This document shows, piece after piece, positions 1 to 12,573 of a stretch of DNA of 64,000 bases. The first letter of the stretch is position 1; each line of letters starts with the position of its first letter. The stretch covers positions 930,001 to 994,000 of the forward strand of contig JAYJMM010000022.1 in the NCBI GenBank assembly GCA_037349105.1. The letters run 5' to 3'. Below the pieces are notes generated by a model. It was not told where the DNA came from. It made no database searches and saw nothing but the letters and a program-made list of their open reading frames with translations. This DNA is from Limnomonas spitsbergensis (lineage: Eukaryota; Chlorophyta; Chlorophyceae; Chlamydomonadales). The position numbers and the translations under genes are program-made.

Positions 1-930
1 TCAGGGGAGAGGGACAGGGGAGCACAGGCTCAGGGGAGAGAGACAGGGGAGCACAGGCTCAGGGGAGAGGGACAGGGGAGCACAGGCTCAGGGGAGAGGG
101 ACAGGGGAGCACAGGCTCAGGGGAGAGGGACGGGGAGCACAGGCTCAGGGGAGAGGGGACAGGGGAGCACAGGCTCAGGGGAGAGGGACAGGGGAACACA
201 GGCTCAGGGGAGAGGGACAGGGAGCACAGGCTCAGGGGAGAGGGACGGGGAGCACAGGCTCAGGGGAGAGGGACGGGGAGCACAGGCTCAGGGGAGAGGG
301 ACAGGGGAGCACAGGCTCAGGGGAGAGGGACAGGGGAGCACAGGCTCAGGGGAGAGAGACAGGGGAGCACAGGCTCAGGGGAGAGGGACAGGGGAGCACA
401 GGCTCAGGGGAGAGAGACAGGGGAGCACAGGCTCAGGGGAGAGGGACAGGGGAGCACAGGCTCAGGGGAGAGGGACAGGGGAACACAGGCTCAGGGGAGA
501 GGGACAGGGGAGCACAGGCTCAGGGGAGAGGGACGGGGAGCACAGGCTCAGGGGAGAGGGACAGGGGAGCACAGGCTCAGGGGAGAGGGACAGGGGAGCA
601 CAGGCTCAGGGGAGAGGGGACAGGGGAGCACAGGCTCAGGGGAGAGGGACAGGGGAGCACAGGCTCAGGGGAGAGGGACAGGGGAGCACAGGCTCAGGGG
701 AGAGGGACGGGGGAGCACAGGCTCAGGTGAGAGGGACAGGGGAGCACAGGCTCGGGGAAGAGGGACAGGGGAGCACAGGCTCAAGGGAGAGGGACAGGGG
801 AGCACAGGCTCAGGGGAGAGGGACGGGGAGCACAGGCTCAGGGGAGAGGGACAGGGGAGCACAGGCTAAGGGGAGAGGGACAGGGGAGCACAGGCTCAGG
901 GGAGAGGGACAGGGGAGCACAGGCTCAGGG
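1..930. repeat. 29-30 bp minisatellite, about 31 copies
   Basis: The first 930 bases are a head-to-tail array of a G-rich unit containing CAGGGGAGAGGGACAGGGGA followed by GCACAGGCT. Units differ by single-base changes and 1-2 base indels (for example GACGGGGAGC versus GACAGGGGAGC). The array enters from beyond the left edge. It lies downstream of the last visible dynein exon on the minus strand, so it is probably intronic. The short open frames across it come from a unit with few stops and are not genes. Confidence 0.95.
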
Positions 931-1098
931 CAAACGATCAATCAAGAATATGAGGGTGAGGATGCAAATCAAGGATCAGGGTTAAGGACACGCAATCTAG
1001 GACGAATGTTCAGGATGCGCAATCAAGTTATCAGTGTTTTGTCAAACTTTGGTAATGCATCCCAAGCAGGTGCCAGTTCCAGTACCCATGCCCATCAC

Positions 1099-4000
1099 CT
1101 TGAGGCAAGTGTCCCGCGCCTTGGTGAGCAGCAGCAGCTTGATCTTGTCCAGCGTGGCCGCAGTGATGGGCAGCAGGTCATTGCGAAGCGACTTGGAGTC
1201 GATGTACAGGCAGCCAACCTGGAGGGGAGGGGAGCGACACGGGCGGGACATGAGGATGAGGAAAAACGTGCTTGCCGCACATACCCATCAGCTGCTCCTA
1301 GGTCTCCCCCCCAGCCCAGTCTCCTCGCCGGGGGAGGACGGGGATGTAGCGTGCTTACCAATTAAACCAAAGGATCGGATCCAGATGTAGTTAACGTCCT
1401 CTTAGGTTATAAGGATCGTTACTGGGGGGTGGCATGGCTGCATTAATAAATCGTTGTAGATGCGGTGGATTGCCAGCTTGGCTGCTTGTCATACGAAAAT
1501 AATGCTCAAGGCTGCAAAACCCCTACTGCCTGCTTTGCCTCTCCGAAATGCCTTCTGCACACACACACATACACACAAGCGCTCCCACCACCTTCGCCGT
1601 CACCATCCCTCCAAATTGCACCTCCACGCAATGCCTCCGAACACACAATGCCTCAAAAACAGAACCAATCCACCTACACAAGTCCTCCTTAACACACCTG
1701 CACACAATTCCTCAAACAAACAAACAATCCACCTACAACCATCCTCCAACACGCACCTGCACAGTGCACACCCTTCCTCAAGCACACACAAAAACGATCC
1801 ACCTACACCCTTCCTCCAACATTCACCAGCACAGTGCACACCCATCCTCCAACACACAAACAATCCACCTATGCCCTTCCTCCAACACACACCACGTTGG
1901 AGATCTTCATCCTCTCCAGCTCGATGCGCCACTCGCGCTGCTTGTGCATGTCGCGCCGGATGTCCCGCATGGTCTTGTCCTTAGAGCTGTACTCCTCGTA
2001 GCTCCAGGTGCGGCCAAAGTCATACACCTTGCGGTAATCCTCAAAGATCTGCACGCAGGGGGGGCGTGGAATGGCTGAGTCCATGCTGCAACATAAATAT
2101 GCCATCAGTCCAGCAGTCACGGCAGGGGAGGGCAGTAGGGAACATGGCAAGGCTGAGTAACACCTTGCGGTAATCCTCAAGGATCGGCACGCAGGGGTGG
2201 GTGGAGGGGGGCGGGGAATGGCTGAGTGCATGCCGCAACTTAGGCATGAGCCTAAGTTTGGCAGGAGAACGTGAGGGTGGGCCACGGCAAGGCTGAGGTA
2301 CAATTTGTGTTAATCCTCACAGATCTGCTCACAGGGGTGGGTGCAGGGGGGCATGAAAAGGCTGAGTACACGCCGCAACATAATAATGACAGCAGTCACA
2401 ACAGGGGTACGTGGCAAGGCTGAGGTGCACCTGACAGTTATCCTCGACGATCTGTGAGAAGGGGAGCAGCAGGTGTGTGGGGGGTGGGGGGGTGAGGGGG
2501 GGAGGGGGGCCCTCCGAGGGGCAGAAGGGGCAAGCAGGGGAGCAGCAGGTGTGTGGGGTGTGGGGGGGGGGGAAGACACATAAAGGGCCACTGCATACCG
2601 CAACATAGGTTTGTACAAAGTCATAGCAGGGCTGCGAGGGCGAGGGCAGAGAGAGGTTGAATTCCGCCCTGCGACAATCCTTAACAATATGGATTCAGGC
2701 ACACCAGGGAGACGCAGCAGCGGTTAAGGTGTCGAGGCATAGCAAGAAGCTTCCCCCACATCCCCACCAGGGGGGCAGCAATGGTCCAAGCTGTCGAGGC
2801 ACAGCAAGACTCTTCCCCCACATCCCCACCTTGACGTAGTCCCTGGATGCCGTGAAGTCCTCGTTGATGGACTCGTTGATTCTGTCCCGCAGGTCCTGGA
2901 AGTATAGGTTGTTCCGGATGATAGCCGGCGGGTTGAGGCCCGAGGGCTTGCCGTCAAAGTATTGGGCGAACATGCGCATGAAGACCAGGCGGGGGGCCTG
3001 CGGGTGGGGAACACACGTGGCAATCAGCTCAACTGGCACACTAGTCAAGGGCTGAGGACTGAGGGTGATTGGTAAATCCGAGGCAGGGCGCTTGCAGGGA
3101 GGGAGCGCTAGGCATTCAGCACAACAGTTGCACTTGTCAAGGTTTGAAAATGTAGGGTTGAGGGTGAGTGTAAACCCTAGAAGGGACACCTGCAGGGAAG
3201 GGACACGCGGCATTCAGCTCAACAACCACGCACTGGTGAAGGGTTCATTGTGTTCCACCTGCTGCGTGATGCTGAGGATGCTGTCATAGTCCCGTTAAGC
3301 TCCTCAAGCACTAGTTTAGGTTTAGAGTTAAGGGGTAAGGGTTTAGGGGTAAGAGTTTAGGGGTAAGGGTTTACGGTTAAGGGTTTAGGGTTTAGGGGGA
3401 AGGGTTTAGGGGGAAGGGTTTAGGGGTAAGGGTTTAGGGGTAAGGGTTTAGGGGTAGGGTTGAGAAGTAAGGGTTTAGAGGTAAGGGTTAAGGACAGAGT
3501 TGAGGGTTAAGGGTTAAGGGTTAAGGGTTTCGGTGTTCCACCTGCTGCGTGATGCTGATGATACTCTCAATGGTCCCGTTGAGCTCCTCAAGCACCGCTG
3601 GCATGTCCGGCGCAAAGGAGATGGTGTCGGGCAGGAAGGAGATGGTGGTGAGGAAGATGCCCTTGACCTGCTTCTCGCTCCCGCTCTGCTTGGGTGCAGT
3701 GAGGAGTCCTAACAGGTCCTCCGCGCTCGTCACCGCGCGGTTGATCACTCCTGCGCAAACGCAAGGGTAACGGTCAAGGGCTTAGGGTCTAGGACTCAAG
3801 GTTGATACATCCTGCATGGCCATCAGGGTTTACAGTCAAGGGCTCAGGGTTTAGGGTTCAAGTTTATCCCACCCTCACGGATGAATGGGCTTAAGGGAAG
3901 GGCTCAGGGTCTAGGGTTAAAGGGCTTGGGGTTCAAGGTTCATCCCATCCTCATAGCAGCAAGGGCAGGCAGAGAGGTAAAGAGTGGGTGCGGTACAGGG

Positions 4001-7000
4001 TCGTTTGAGCGCGGTGAAGGACTCTCATTTACAAGCAGCTCAGAGGGTCAATCAATGCAAGCTAAAGAGTCAAATGAACGCCCACCCCTGCCTCACTCTC
4101 CCTCCTTGCTCCCCGTGCACACACACACACACACACACACACCATCCCCCTCCCCCCCTGCACGCACCCTCAACGAACATGTAGTCTGCCAGGCGGATGA
4201 AGTTCCCGAGCATGGTCTGCTCCCGCATGACGCGCGCATAGTTTGATGCCCGCTCCATCTTCTCCTCCTTGACCTTGATCATGGAGCGGGCGCAGCCGGC
4301 CGATCGGCTCTGGATCAGCTCCACCCCAGTGGTGTCATCAAGCTCCCCCTGGGAAGGGGTTTAGCAGGTCAGGGTTCAGGGGTTAGGGGGTAGAAGTGAG
4401 TGGGTAGGGGCTTGGGGGCGGTCATCAAGCTGGGAAGACGGGCCTGGTTATGAATTCCACCCTGTGAAGGGGTTTGAGGTTTAGGGCTGAGAGGTAGCTA
4501 TCAAACTCACCCAGGGAAAAGGTTGAGGGTTTCGGGGTGGTCATCAAGCTCACCCTGGGATGGGGGTTCCTCTTCTGCCCCTGTCAGCCCAAGCCCCGGC
4601 ACCTGGTCCCTGCCTCCCTCGCCAGGCCCTTCTCAGCCCAGCCCCTCACATATCATTGCGCCCTCGTGAACCCTCACCCTTAACCTCTCTGAGTCCACTG
4701 CCCTCACCTGGCCCCCCTCAGGCCAGCCCCTTGGCTGCCCCCTGTCAGCACAGCTCTCTCACTTGGTCCCCTGCCCCCCTCACCTGGCCCCTCTCAGGCC
4801 AGCCCCCTGATCTCGTCCTCCACTATCCCCCTGTCAGCCCAGCCCTCTCACCTGGCCACTCTCAGCCCAGACCCCACTGCTGCCCCCTTGTCAGCACAGC
4901 TATTTCTCACCTGGTCCCTGACACTCTCCTGGTAGAGCTTGGCCTGCTTGTTGACCTCCTTGCACACCCGCTCCAACACGCGCTGCACCTTGTCCACCAC
5001 AGCCTCCAGGGCAGGCCGGGCTTTCTGCTCACGAGTCACCATCTGGACAGGAAGGAGGGGGGGGGCAGTTGGTTAGTTAGTTAGTTAGTGCATTTCAGCT
5101 ACATTTCAGCTATGTCCCAGCATGCTGCCGGGGGTCCCTGGTGCACCTTGATCCAGCACTCACCAGAAGGCATCACCTGCGCACCGTCCGCCCATTGCCT
5201 TCCTATATGCTCCACATCTCCCTCTCCATTAGCCCAACCCTGCCCGCCCCATATCTCCCCCCTATATGCCTCACACCTCCCCCTCAAGTGGCCCTTATAT
5301 GCCCATCTCACATCTCCCCTCCACCCGTCATATCTCCCCAACATACGCCCCCCCCCCCACACCTGCAGGTCTGCAAACTCCTGCAGATTGTACAAGTGGT
5401 TCGGGTTTGCCTGGCTGAAGTTGATGGTGCGGACCTCATCCGCCGCCGCCATGATTTCCACCAGGTGGGGCACGAAGGTGAGCTTGGCCTGGAACAGGCT
5501 GTCCGAGATCTGCTTCTTCACGCGGTTGAAGTTCTTTTGCCGAACACCCTGCAGTGTGTGGACAAGTGTGGACAAGTGTGAAAGGACAGCTTGGCCTGGA
5601 ACAGGCTGACAAACATCTGTTTTGTTTACTAGTTATTTTGGCGGACACCGCATGTCCCTGTAGTGTTGCTATGTCGCTACAGTGTGCGCAAAATCATGGG
5701 CAAAAATGACCGTCCTGACGGGGGAGGAGAGGGTGGATACAGGGCATGCATTACCAAAGGGGAGTGTCATACTGTGGTCCATGCTTTACCCAAGGGGAGT
5801 GTCATACTGTGGTCCAGGGAGCCAGCACATCGAGCAGCAGGGTCCGACCTTCCCCCCCACACACACCTGCCTGGGAGCAGAGTTCCCTCCAACCCACACA
5901 CCTATCGCCACATTGCCACTGGGGCCATGCCCACCACCCCCCACCCCACCTTCTTCCCCCTTTCTTCCCCACCTTGTGCCACATCCTGAGGCTCCTCCCA
6001 GAGTCCCAGTGATGTAATTCTTACTCACCTTCTTCCTCACCTTCTTCCCACCTCTTGAAGCTCCTCCCCGTGATGTAGTTTAGGGTTTAGGTTAAAGGTT
6101 ATAGGGTTTAGGGTTTAGGTCTCCCCACCTTGTGCCACCTCCTGAAGCTCCTCCCCGTGATGTAGTTCTTGAAGAAGTCGATGCTGCTGATAAGGTCGAA
6201 CAGCGTCTTCTCCCGCACCCACTCGGCCAGGCTGGTGAACTCCGACTGCACCCCTCGGCGAATGCGCATCACGCCCGTGGCGCTCACAGTGAAGTACTCC
6301 GCCTCCACCTTGGTGCGGGCGACCACCACAAGGTCGTAGGGGCGAAAACGGACCGTGCCTTTAGACCTGTAGGGAGGCCACGGGAGCAGGGAAGAGGAGG
6401 GGTGAGAGGGCCGTGATGGTACGGCAGGGATGGAAGGGCAGGGATGGGAGGGCCGTGATGGGAGGGCAGTGATGGGATGGCAGTGATGGGAGGGCAGTGA
6501 TGGGAGGGCAGTGATGGGAGGGCAGTGATGGGAGGGCAGTGATAGGAGGGCAGTGATGGGAGGGCAGTGAGGGAGGGCAGTGATGGGAGGGCAGTGAGGG
6601 AGGGCCGTGATGGGAGGGCAGTGATGGGAGGGCAGTGATGGGAGGGCAGTGATGGGAGGGCAGTGAGGGAGGGCAGTGATGGGAGGGCAGTGATGGGAGG
6701 GCAGTGATGGGAGGGCAGTGATGGGAGGGCAGTGATGGGAGGGCAGTGATGGGAGGGCAGTGATGGGAGGGCAGTGATGGGAGGGCAGTGATGGGAGGGC
6801 AGTGATGGGAGGGCAGTAATGGGAGGGCAGTGATGGGAGGGCAGTGATGGGAGGGCAGTGATGGGAGGGCAGTGATGGGAGGAAAGTGATGGGAGGGCAG
6901 TGATGGGAGGGCAGTGATGGGAGGGCAGTGAGGGAGGGCAGTGATGGGAGGGCAGTGATGGGAGGGCAGTGAGGGAGGGCAGTGATGGGAGGGCAGTGAT

Positions 7001-9882
7001 GGGAGGGCAGTGCTGGGAGGGCAGTGATGGGAGGGCAGTGATGGGAGGGCAGTGATGGGAGGAAAGTGATGGGAGGGCAGTGATGGGAGGGCAGTGATGG
7101 GAGGGCAGTGATGGGAGGGCAGTAATGGGAGGGCAGTGATGGGAGGGCAGTGATGGGAGGGCAGTGATGGGAGGACAGTGATGGGAGGAAAGTGATGGGA
7201 GGGCAGTGATGGGAGGGCAGTGATAGGAGGGCAGTGATAGGAGGGCAGTGATGGGAGGGCAGGGATGGGAGGGCAGTGATGGGAGGGCAGTGATGGGAGG
7301 GCAGTGATAGGAGGGCAGTGATAGGAGGGCAGTGATAGGAGGGCAGTGATGGGAGGGCAGTGATGGGAGGGCAGTGATGGGAGGGCAGTGATGGGAGGGC
7401 AGTGATGGGAGGGCAGTGATGGGAGGGCAGTGATGGGAGGGCAGTGATGGGAGGGCAGTGATGGGAGGGCAGTGATGGGAGGGCAGTGATGGGAGGGCAG
7501 TGATGGGAGGGCAGTGATAGGAGGGCAGTGATGGGAGGGCAGTGATGGGAGGGCAGTGATGGGAGGGCAGTGATGGGAGGGCAGTGATGGGAGGGCAGTG
7601 ATGGGAGGGCAGTGATGGGAGGGCAGTGATGGGAGGGCAGTGATAGGAGGGCAGTGATGGGAGGGCAGGGATGGGAGGGCAGGGATGGGAGGGCAGTGAT
7701 GGGAGGGCAGTGATGGGAGGGCAGTGATGGGAGGGCAGTGATGGGAGGGCAGTGATGGGAGGGCAGTGATGGGAGGGCAGTGATGGGAGGGCAGTGATGG
7801 GAGGGCAGTGATGGGAGGGCAGTGATGGGAGGGCAGTGATGGGAGGGCAGTGATGGGAGGGCAGTGATGGGAGGGCAGTGATGGGAGGGCAGGGCTGGAG
7901 GGAACGAGGGCCAGAAACAGATAGTGCTCTTTGACTTGCGTGGAGGTGGGAGCGGGGCAGAGGAAGAGCAGTGGTGAGAAGCAGGGATGTGGTGTCCGCG
8001 ACAGAGGAGTGGAGCAGCTGTGATGGAGCAGACTGAGTCCCATTTCATCGGCAGAGCAATGATGCATGCTTGCAATGCATTAGAACCCTGAACCCTTAAC
8101 CATGGCCCTCTCACCTGTTGCAGTAAAAGAACTTGACGGGGCTGTCCTGTCCATACTTGGCGTAAAACTCGACCACGTGCTCCCCTGTCTCTATGCCAGG
8201 TATCATGTCAGGGTCGTAAGAGCCGTCATCTACCGGGTGCCCGTGCGCCGCCGCCGCCTCAACCTCCTCCAGCTCCAGAGCAAAGGCGGCCTCTGCTTCC
8301 GCGTCTATCCCGTCGCCATCAGCCGGGTTTCCGTCAGAGCCCTCTTCCCACTCCTCGTCCTCCTCCACTGCACATGTGCGTGGCACGGAGTGGGTTGAAA
8401 GGATGGGGGTCGAGGGTTCCGGAGAAGAATGCACGTGGCTTTATGGCATTGGGTGCCGCCGAGTTGTGAAACCTGTGACTTCCCAGTCGCCACACCGAGC
8501 ACCTAGCCGTCTAGTGGTTGCAGTGCGTGAGTGGGGGACCTTATTGTCCGCATTAGATAGAGATAAACATGCAAGCCCACAGAGGATCCCCATCACAGGA
8601 GCCGCTGCCACCCCCCTCGTCTCACGGCCTGCAGTCAGGCGTGATCACTCGCTCACGACAGTGTTTATTGAAGTGCATATCGGACCACTTCTGGCAGCCT
8701 GCAGAGCAGCTATCCATGGGAGCCAAACCTTGACCGGCCTTCAGCCGGTGGCCACGATCACTTTCAGCAGCCTGCAGGATAGCCATCCATGGGACCATGG
8801 GGGCCAAACCTTGACCAGCCTACAGCCCGTGGCCCAAGTAGCCGAGGTAGTAGCAAGGCTTGCTGCACCTAGTTCCAATGTTCCTTCGGCCATAAAGCAG
8901 CTGAGCTGAAGCACCCTAAAAATAAATTGTGATTCACCAAACAAAAATCTCACTTCCAGATTCGCGCGTTGATTTTCGGGAGGGAGGCAGCTCTGGTGAC
9001 CGCGGAGACCCAATCTGCTGCTGCTGCTGTTGCTTTTTTAAGGCCGTGAGCTTAGCGAGCCCTCCCTGGGAGACGCCGCGTGGGCTGCCCTTCTCAATGG
9101 ACGGCAGCTTTGGGATGGAGGAGGTCTGCAGGGGGGGGCGGTATCAGTACAGGTAGGTGGGGGTAGCAGGTGGAAATGAGTGAGGGGCTGCGGTTGAGGG
9201 TCCAAGGTGGGAGGAGTGAAGGAAGCATCTCGTTTAAGCATGGGCAGCTTCAGTTGGCTGGCCAAACATATGCAGGGTGACACGTGCTCAGCGAGGGGTG
9301 GAGAGGGATCTATTTTTTTCACAAGAGTAAGCAGCGCCATGCCCATGCACACTCCTGTGCCCATGCCCTTGCCATGCCATGCCATGCCATGCCAATTCAA
9401 CCTGCTACTGCAGATGTTGTCAAAGAGGATGGGCGAGGGCATAGCCGCATGGGTGCTGCATCCTGTCCTCCGGGTGGAGTGCGTGCAGTAGCTGTTGCAG
9501 GGGAGCTACTATAGAGGAGGGTCAGGGCATAGGGTGGTGCAAGGAGTAGGGGTGGAGTGCGCACAGCAGCTGGTGATGATGACCTGATGTGGAGGGTTCG
9601 CACCTTCTTCTTCCTTAATCCCCCATGCAGCTCCAGTGGGTTCAGGTCTGGCAAGGTGTTCATGGTGAACAGCGATGCAGGGTTCCCCCCATGCGCTTTC
9701 AGTGTACTGCTGGCAAGATAGTTCTTGGCCTTGAGGAGAGTACCGCCGCCGCCGGTCCCCCCGCGGGTGCCCGTGCCGCCCGCTCTGGGCTGCGCTAGGC
9801 TGGGGAGCCATACTGGGGACTCTGCCGGAGGGGGGTCCGCCCGATGTCTGCCTGTGCCCCCGTCTTGGCCTTGTCCTGACAT
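1099..9882 (-). CDS. Dynein heavy chain, axonemal type, N-terminal part (gene continues past left edge)
   Basis: Eleven coding exons join in phase: 9882-9604, 9125-8954, 8367-8115, 6366-6129, 5548-5363, 5042-4911, 4348-4168, 3750-3542, 2997-2830, 2048-1893 and 1218-1099, giving 698 codons. The start is the ATG at 9882; residues 1-150 are low-complexity (Gly/Pro, a Gln run) and about 151-235 are acidic. From about residue 235 the protein resembles the dynein tail: FKNYITGRSFRRWHK near the end of exon 4, RNNLYFQDLRDRIN in exon 9, FEDYRKVYDFGRTW in exon 10 and VGCLYIDSKSLRNDLL in exon 11. Full dynein heavy chains are about 4,000 residues, so linker, AAA+ motor and stalk lie off the window. The tail binds intermediate/light chains and docks the motor on outer doublets; single-headed inner-arm dyneins are my best guess for the class. 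The last base of exon 10 could also be 1896. Confidence 0.85.
2161..2700. repeat. Decayed copies of dynein exon 10 acceptor edge
   Basis: The exon 10 acceptor region (plus-strand 2032-2060, GCGGTAATCCTCAAAGATCT then GCACGCAGGGG) recurs upstream in the intron at about 2168-2200, 2312-2340, 2438-2465 and 2670-2695 with rising divergence. Each copy keeps the ATCCTC core and part of the splice site. Confidence 0.7.
2710..2830. repeat. Two-copy tandem repeat ending at dynein exon 9 donor
   Basis: About 55 bp (GTCGAGGCA, AGCAAG, CTTCCCCCACATCCCCACC) occurs at about 2730-2768 and 2794-2830. The second copy ends exactly at the donor of dynein exon 9. Confidence 0.75.
3246..3312. pseudogene. Partial copy of the 3' end of dynein exon 8 inside the next intron
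   Basis: About 60 bp match plus-strand 3534-3597, the end of exon 8 with its donor: CCACCTGCTGCGTGATGCTG is identical, followed by diverged sequence and CTCCTCAAGCAC. The copy has several substitutions and an in-frame change. Telomere-like repeats separate it from the real exon. I infer a tandem duplication of the exon edge followed by expansion between the copies. Confidence 0.8.
3310..3535. repeat. Interstitial telomere-like repeats in a dynein intron
   Basis: Degenerate repeats of GGGTTTAGGG, GGGGTAAGGGTTTAGG and TTAAGGGTT fill the interval. Similar short tracts occur at 3775-3935, 4365-4520 and 6080-6120 (same gene) and 45095-45145. TTTAGGG and TTTTAGGG are known plant and Chlamydomonas telomere units; here they are imperfect and internal to a gene. 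Confidence 0.8.
4560..4912. repeat. Pyrimidine-rich repeats with recurring donor-like CACCTGG
   Basis: Between dynein exons 6 and 7 a 60-80 bp unit (CTCTCACCTGGCC, TCAGGCCAGCCCC, CTGTCAGC) recurs about five times. The last copy overlaps the true donor of exon 6 at 4911. Read on the minus strand, each copy shows a CCAGGTGAG donor-like motif. Confidence 0.65.
5588..5622. pseudogene. Internal fragment copy of dynein exon 5
   Basis: CAGCTTGGCCTGGAACAGGC and the following bases repeat exon 5 sequence at about 5479-5513. The copy sits 40 bp outside the acceptor of exon 5 and diverges after 25 bases. Confidence 0.75.
5970..6082. pseudogene. Two partial copies of the dynein exon 4 donor edge
   Basis: The plus-strand edge of exon 4 (6126-6175: CACCTTGTGCCACCTCCTGA, then AGCTCCTCCCCGTGATGTAG) is repeated at about 5970-6021 (diverged, with a short insertion) and 6046-6080 (close match), downstream of the true donor on the minus strand. 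Confidence 0.8.
6410..7895. repeat. 14-bp minisatellite in dynein intron 3, about 105 copies
   Basis: The unit GGGAGGGCAGTGAT repeats with few variants (GATAGG, GGAAAG, occasional lost bases). It lies between exon 3 (ending 8115) and exon 4 (starting 6366). The unit has few stops on the minus strand, so spurious open frames over 500 codons long cross it; they read as a simple SLPSHHCPPITALP pattern. Confidence 0.97.
8690..8915 (-). repeat. SINE-like repeat, one and a half copies, in dynein intron 2
   Basis: GCCAAACCTTGACCGGCCTT at 8722 and GCCAAACCTTGACCAGCCTA at 8802, followed by GGCTTGCTGCACC and a terminal AGCTGAAGC, match the dispersed family described at 34288-34430, in reverse orientation. 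Confidence 0.65.
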
Positions 9883-12326
9883 GACTTAATCGAGTCAAGC
9901 TGCTGCCTGCGAGGGGAAAGGGCAAAGTGGCCATGCATCATGCAGGGTGTGGTGCATTGTGAGAAGCTTGCTCCTACAGGAGTGCCCGAGATGATTCTTG
10001 GTGAATGCTGTAGTCAGAGCTGAGGCTAACCATCCTGCCCAAATTGTGCGGTATGTATCCAACGCGTATCCCTCTTGCAGGCGACACATGGCACATGACC
10101 CGGCCCAGTCCACTCCTCTATCGATCAATAAACGAGGGACATTAATCAGCGTTATTTCCTCTTGAGTCGCTGCTGCATGCCTCGCGCTTTGAATTTATGG
10201 ACCCAGCGGCAACATGCTTGTGGGTAGCTGTACCTTGTCTAGCGCGGAACAGATTCGGAGAGAGCCATATATTATATTACAGTTATAATCTCGATTGTAG
10301 CTCGATGTAATCGTAAATTAGGCGTGAATCGACGATTTGGACTTTCTCGGTCCACGTAAGGGCCTCTGACTAGAGTACAATTATTCTAAATATTAGCTGA
10401 TATAACTTTAAATACCAGTTCCAGGTGAAGGAAGCTCATCGTCGACAATCTGTACTGCGTTGGGTGACGTACATCCTTATCATAAGGTCAAGAAGTTTAT
10501 GGACGTTTATTCCGAAACTCTTGCGTCCAAGCGCGTAAGCATTATTTATTTAAAATTTGCAAGTTTTAACTGAACAGCGTATTTCGTAGATTCGTGAGAC
10601 ACTGCCGGGGTTCGAGCCTTCGACCGCATTCAATGTCCTCTCTACCGGTATCCTGTCAAGCCGCGTTGGTGTCAAAGCATTGATGTCACATCACTTGATC
10701 AGTTATCGCGGGCCTCAGTAATTGGTCAGGCCAAGGGTGAAACCTTTCTGTGGCCTTATTGTGACCATTCAGAGTTTGCCCATGCAGCCATGTCTGCGAT
10801 ATCTCATTGGCTACGGTACCGTAACAGCTAGATAGCAATTCAGCACAAACGCGGCTTTTGAGCCTTTTCGGCTTTGGTGAGGTGCCATGCATGGATCCAA
10901 GCCCCCTAAATCCTAATGTGGAGTTAGGGGCTTTGCGCCATGCATTTGTCAGTTCCCAAAGCAAGCACATCCTAACTAACAGCAATGCACCCCACTGCAT
11001 ATTCTAGCATTCTTCAGCCACATCACGGCCTTCAGCCAAGGGGGGCAGGGACAACAAGCCTTGCTGCTTAGGCTACCGGCTTTAAGCTGGCCAAGGTTTT
11101 GGTCACCATCAACCCAGTGGTGGCCGTACGGTGGCTCCCGAAGAGATGCCTAAGCTGGTCTGGAGTACACTGAAGTTAAAGATAATGCTCCCTTGACTCC
11201 CCTGCCGTCCCTAATGGTTTTAGCTTAGCCCAGGAAGGTCAGTGGCGCAAGAGACCCTTATCTTCTAGAGATCCCTTCTGACGTGTCTTCCAGGTCCAAC
11301 CCATATCCCCACATGTTTTGAGAGTGCGCCAGACCACCTTTATGGGGGCTGCCGGGGCCACCACGCACTGGGCCAATTGAGACCATGACGGGGCTAGAGC
11401 CAGAGGCCTAAGCTTGAGGGCTTGCTGCACTAAGCCCTATCGACCGTAGGCTAGGTCGTGACTCTTGTAGCTAAGGACTGGTACACCCCCTTAGAAGTGA
11501 ATTCACTTCCCAGGGATTCCCAATTCATGCAGTGTGGAGGTACCACATTACTAGGGACCCGACGGTGTGGCTCACAATCTTCATGATGTTCCATCGCTAG
11601 GCCCTGCTCAAAAGCATCGGCCGTGTGGGTGCCCAACTGTCTGGTTGGGGGCGTTGGAGGGGGCTTTAGGGAACCCAAAGGACCCAAAGAAAGAGAGAAC
11701 AAAAAGGAGGAAAATGGAGCAATGGTTCACGATGATGTGAGGTCCAGGGCAGGGTAGTCCCTGGCCCTGCCCGGACCTACAAAGCTTGGGTAGCTCGCTA
11801 AGCTCAGCGCCCCTCACTGGCTTGCTCTCGTTGAGTCTTAGGCATTTCAGAGGCCGGGGCTCCCTTCCTCTTTTATTTTGTTCGGCCAGCCTTTTCAGTG
11901 CCCCTCGAATTTCATCCTTCTTTCCGGGTCTTCCTGGCTTTCTGACTACTAGTATGGTAATTTCCTTTCTCTTTGTTGAGGGCTAGGATCTGGACGGCCT
12001 TGAATTTCTTCAGACTTCCTCTTTGGGGGGGGGAAGGTCTTTTTATTTTCTCCTTTTTTCGTCTCTTCCTTTCCTCTCTCCTCTCGCCTTGAGTTTCTTT
12101 TCCTCCCGACCGCACACAGTCGGACGACCATGCGGCCGTGTTGTCCTCTGATGTCATCAGCCGTGCTAACCACACCAAGCCACAGCCGTAACTGTGTGCA
12201 GCCAGTGCAGCGCTAGTGATGGCAATTGGCCTATACTTACTGGGGTCAAGCTTAATGACGTTACACCTCTGGGCCATTCTGAAATGAAGGTCTGTCACGT
12301 CGGCAACAAAAAGTCAGCTAGCGAAG
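9883..12326. other. Intergenic region upstream of the dynein gene
   Basis: No convincing gene. From 10130 to 10990 I see no family resemblance. SINE-like copies lie at about 11009-11150 (forward) and 11330-11475 (reverse). About 11590-12290 carries pieces of the LINE-like 3' module (GGGTGCCCAACTGTC near 11629; GACGTTACACCTCTGGGCC near 12256) with pyrimidine-rich tracts. The dynein promoter should lie just above 9882, but no clear TATA or initiator element can be called. Confidence 0.5.
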
Positions 12327-12330
12327 TCAA

Positions 12331-12573
12331 TGTCGCACCATAAAGCAGTAACTGCAATACTATGGTAAATACCGTGAACTCCGGTCAGGACGCCTTAGAG
12401 AGGCGTCCTCTACTCACAAACACGGTACATCACCGTACACACAGGCTCCTTGTACTTCAGACAAGAGCTGTTAACTGGCTACTGTAAGGTTCAGCCCTAG
12501 CAGGAAGTCTCTCTGCCTAGGGGTAAGTCTGGGTGTCCCTGTCTTGTGGGTACCGCCCCTACTACTTCACTCG
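12331..12573 (-). repeat. Split direct repeat B2 (243 bp)
   Basis: Identical to 13221-13463. It contains a perfect hairpin, GGACGCCT-TAGAG-AGGCGTCC, near 12388. Its outer end TGTCGCACC is an element terminus. Confidence 0.9.

Noticed and set aside
1..930. CRISPR array
   Set aside because: Repeats are contiguous with no unique spacers, and the genes are eukaryotic. The same applies to the arrays at 6410, 52551 and 61085.
6108..8114. Long minus-strand ORFs (668 and 568 codons) rich in SLPSHHCPPITALP
   Set aside because: They are translations of the 14-bp minisatellite in dynein intron 3. Only the last 80 codons of one frame are real (dynein exon 4).
10600..10680. tRNA gene suggested by GGTTCGAGCC near 10617
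   Set aside because: No matching A box or cloverleaf upstream.
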